Of a DNA stretch of 5,752 bases, positions 5,455 through 5,752 are shown piece after piece. Position 1 is the stretch's first letter; the number at the start of each line of letters is the position of its first letter. The position numbers were made by a program, and so were the translations under genes. This DNA is from GCA-2687515 sp046582475 (GTDB lineage: Bacteria > Pseudomonadota > Alphaproteobacteria > Rhodospirillales > UBA2165), in contig JAYGEH010000243.1 in the NCBI GenBank assembly GCA_046582475.1, forward strand, positions 1 through 5,752. The letters run 5' to 3'. Below the pieces are notes generated by a model that made no database searches, was not told the DNA's origin, and saw only the letters and a list, made by a program, of their open reading frames with translations.

Positions 5455-5752
5455 GAAATCGCGGCCCGATCAGGATGACGCGGCGCTGCTGGAATTGGCT
5501 TTCCAGGATGTGACACCCATGGACGGCAAGAAAATCGGCAAGATCCCGAAAGCGCCGCCGAAGCCTAAAGCCAAAATCTCCAAGCCGGTCCGAAGGGCGC
5601 CGCCGGTGCGCGGCGAAAAAACGAAGCCGAAACCCCAGCCCGATCTGGACCACGGCACGGCGCCCGGGCTCGACAGGCGGACGGCGCAGCGCCTGAAGCG
5701 CGGCCGCCTGGACGTGGAGGCGCGCCTCCATCTGCATGGCCATACCCAGGCC
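5441..5752 (+). CDS. smr: Smr/MutS2 domain protein (3' end cut off by window edge)
   Basis: The open frame runs without a stop for 104 codons to the right edge. Smr-domain proteins are small nucleic-acid-binding proteins; some, such as E. coli SmrB, are endonucleases acting on mRNA at collided ribosomes. The visible part has a short acidic N-terminus with LELAFQDVTPMDG, then a long Lys/Pro/Arg-rich linker (about 29-66). The alphaproteobacterial signature GLDRRTAQRLKRGRL (75-89) follows, and then the beginning of the Smr domain, VEARLHLHGHTQA (92-104). In relatives this last stretch reads LDLHG; here residue 97 is His instead of Asp. The remainder of the domain is outside the window. The start is set by GGTGGA five bases upstream, and the gene overlaps lutC by 14 bp. 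The family call is good, based on the signature before the domain; activity is uncertain because of the changed residue. Confidence 0.88.
   Translation, partial: MTGAKKSRPDQDDAALLELAFQDVTPMDGKKIGKIPKAPPKPKAKISKPVRRAPPVRGEKTKPKPQPDLDHGTAPGLDRRTAQRLKRGRLDVEARLHLHGHTQA

Overview
The window looks like a chromosomal segment of an alphaproteobacterium, most likely Rhodospirillales or a relative. I base this on the fxsA / timA / mltA / smr gene set, which I recall as a typical alphaproteobacterial neighbourhood, on the high-GC codon use, and on the sequence character of TimA and the Smr protein. No tRNA, rRNA, CRISPR array, insertion sequence or phage gene is visible.

Layout. Positions 331 down to 1 (minus strand) hold the 5' part of fxsA, a small inner-membrane protein gene cut off by the window edge. 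Positions 332-555 are a divergent intergenic region. It carries a clear imperfect inverted repeat (351-364 and 412-426) and no convincing sigma-70 promoter. From 556 to the right edge, six genes run in one direction with short gaps or overlaps: timA (Tim44-like membrane-anchored adaptor), mltA (lipoprotein lytic transglycosylase), lutA, lutB and lutC (the LutABC/LldEFG iron-sulfur lactate-oxidising complex), and a partial smr-domain gene that runs off the right edge. Junctions are: timA-mltA 58 bp, mltA-lutA 16 bp, lutA-lutB 4 bp overlap (GTGA), lutB-lutC 4 bp overlap (ATGA), lutC-smr 14 bp overlap.

How the genes work together. LutA, LutB and LutC should form one cytoplasmic complex that oxidises L-lactate to pyruvate using CCG-type and ferredoxin-type iron-sulfur centres. 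The gapless translational arrangement of the three genes fits equimolar production. The flanking genes concern the envelope (FxsA, TimA, MltA) and RNA or DNA transactions (Smr). The lut cassette sits between mltA and smr, genes I expect to be close neighbours in related genomes, so it looks like an insertion into, or local fusion with, an older housekeeping operon. No lactate permease or lut/lld regulator gene is in the window.

All the gene families here are known; I do not see a credible new system. The points most worth a second look are the lut cassette embedded in the mltA-smr operon, the intergenic inverted repeat with a third related half-site, a changed key residue in the Smr LDLHG motif, and several non-ATG or weakly led gene starts.
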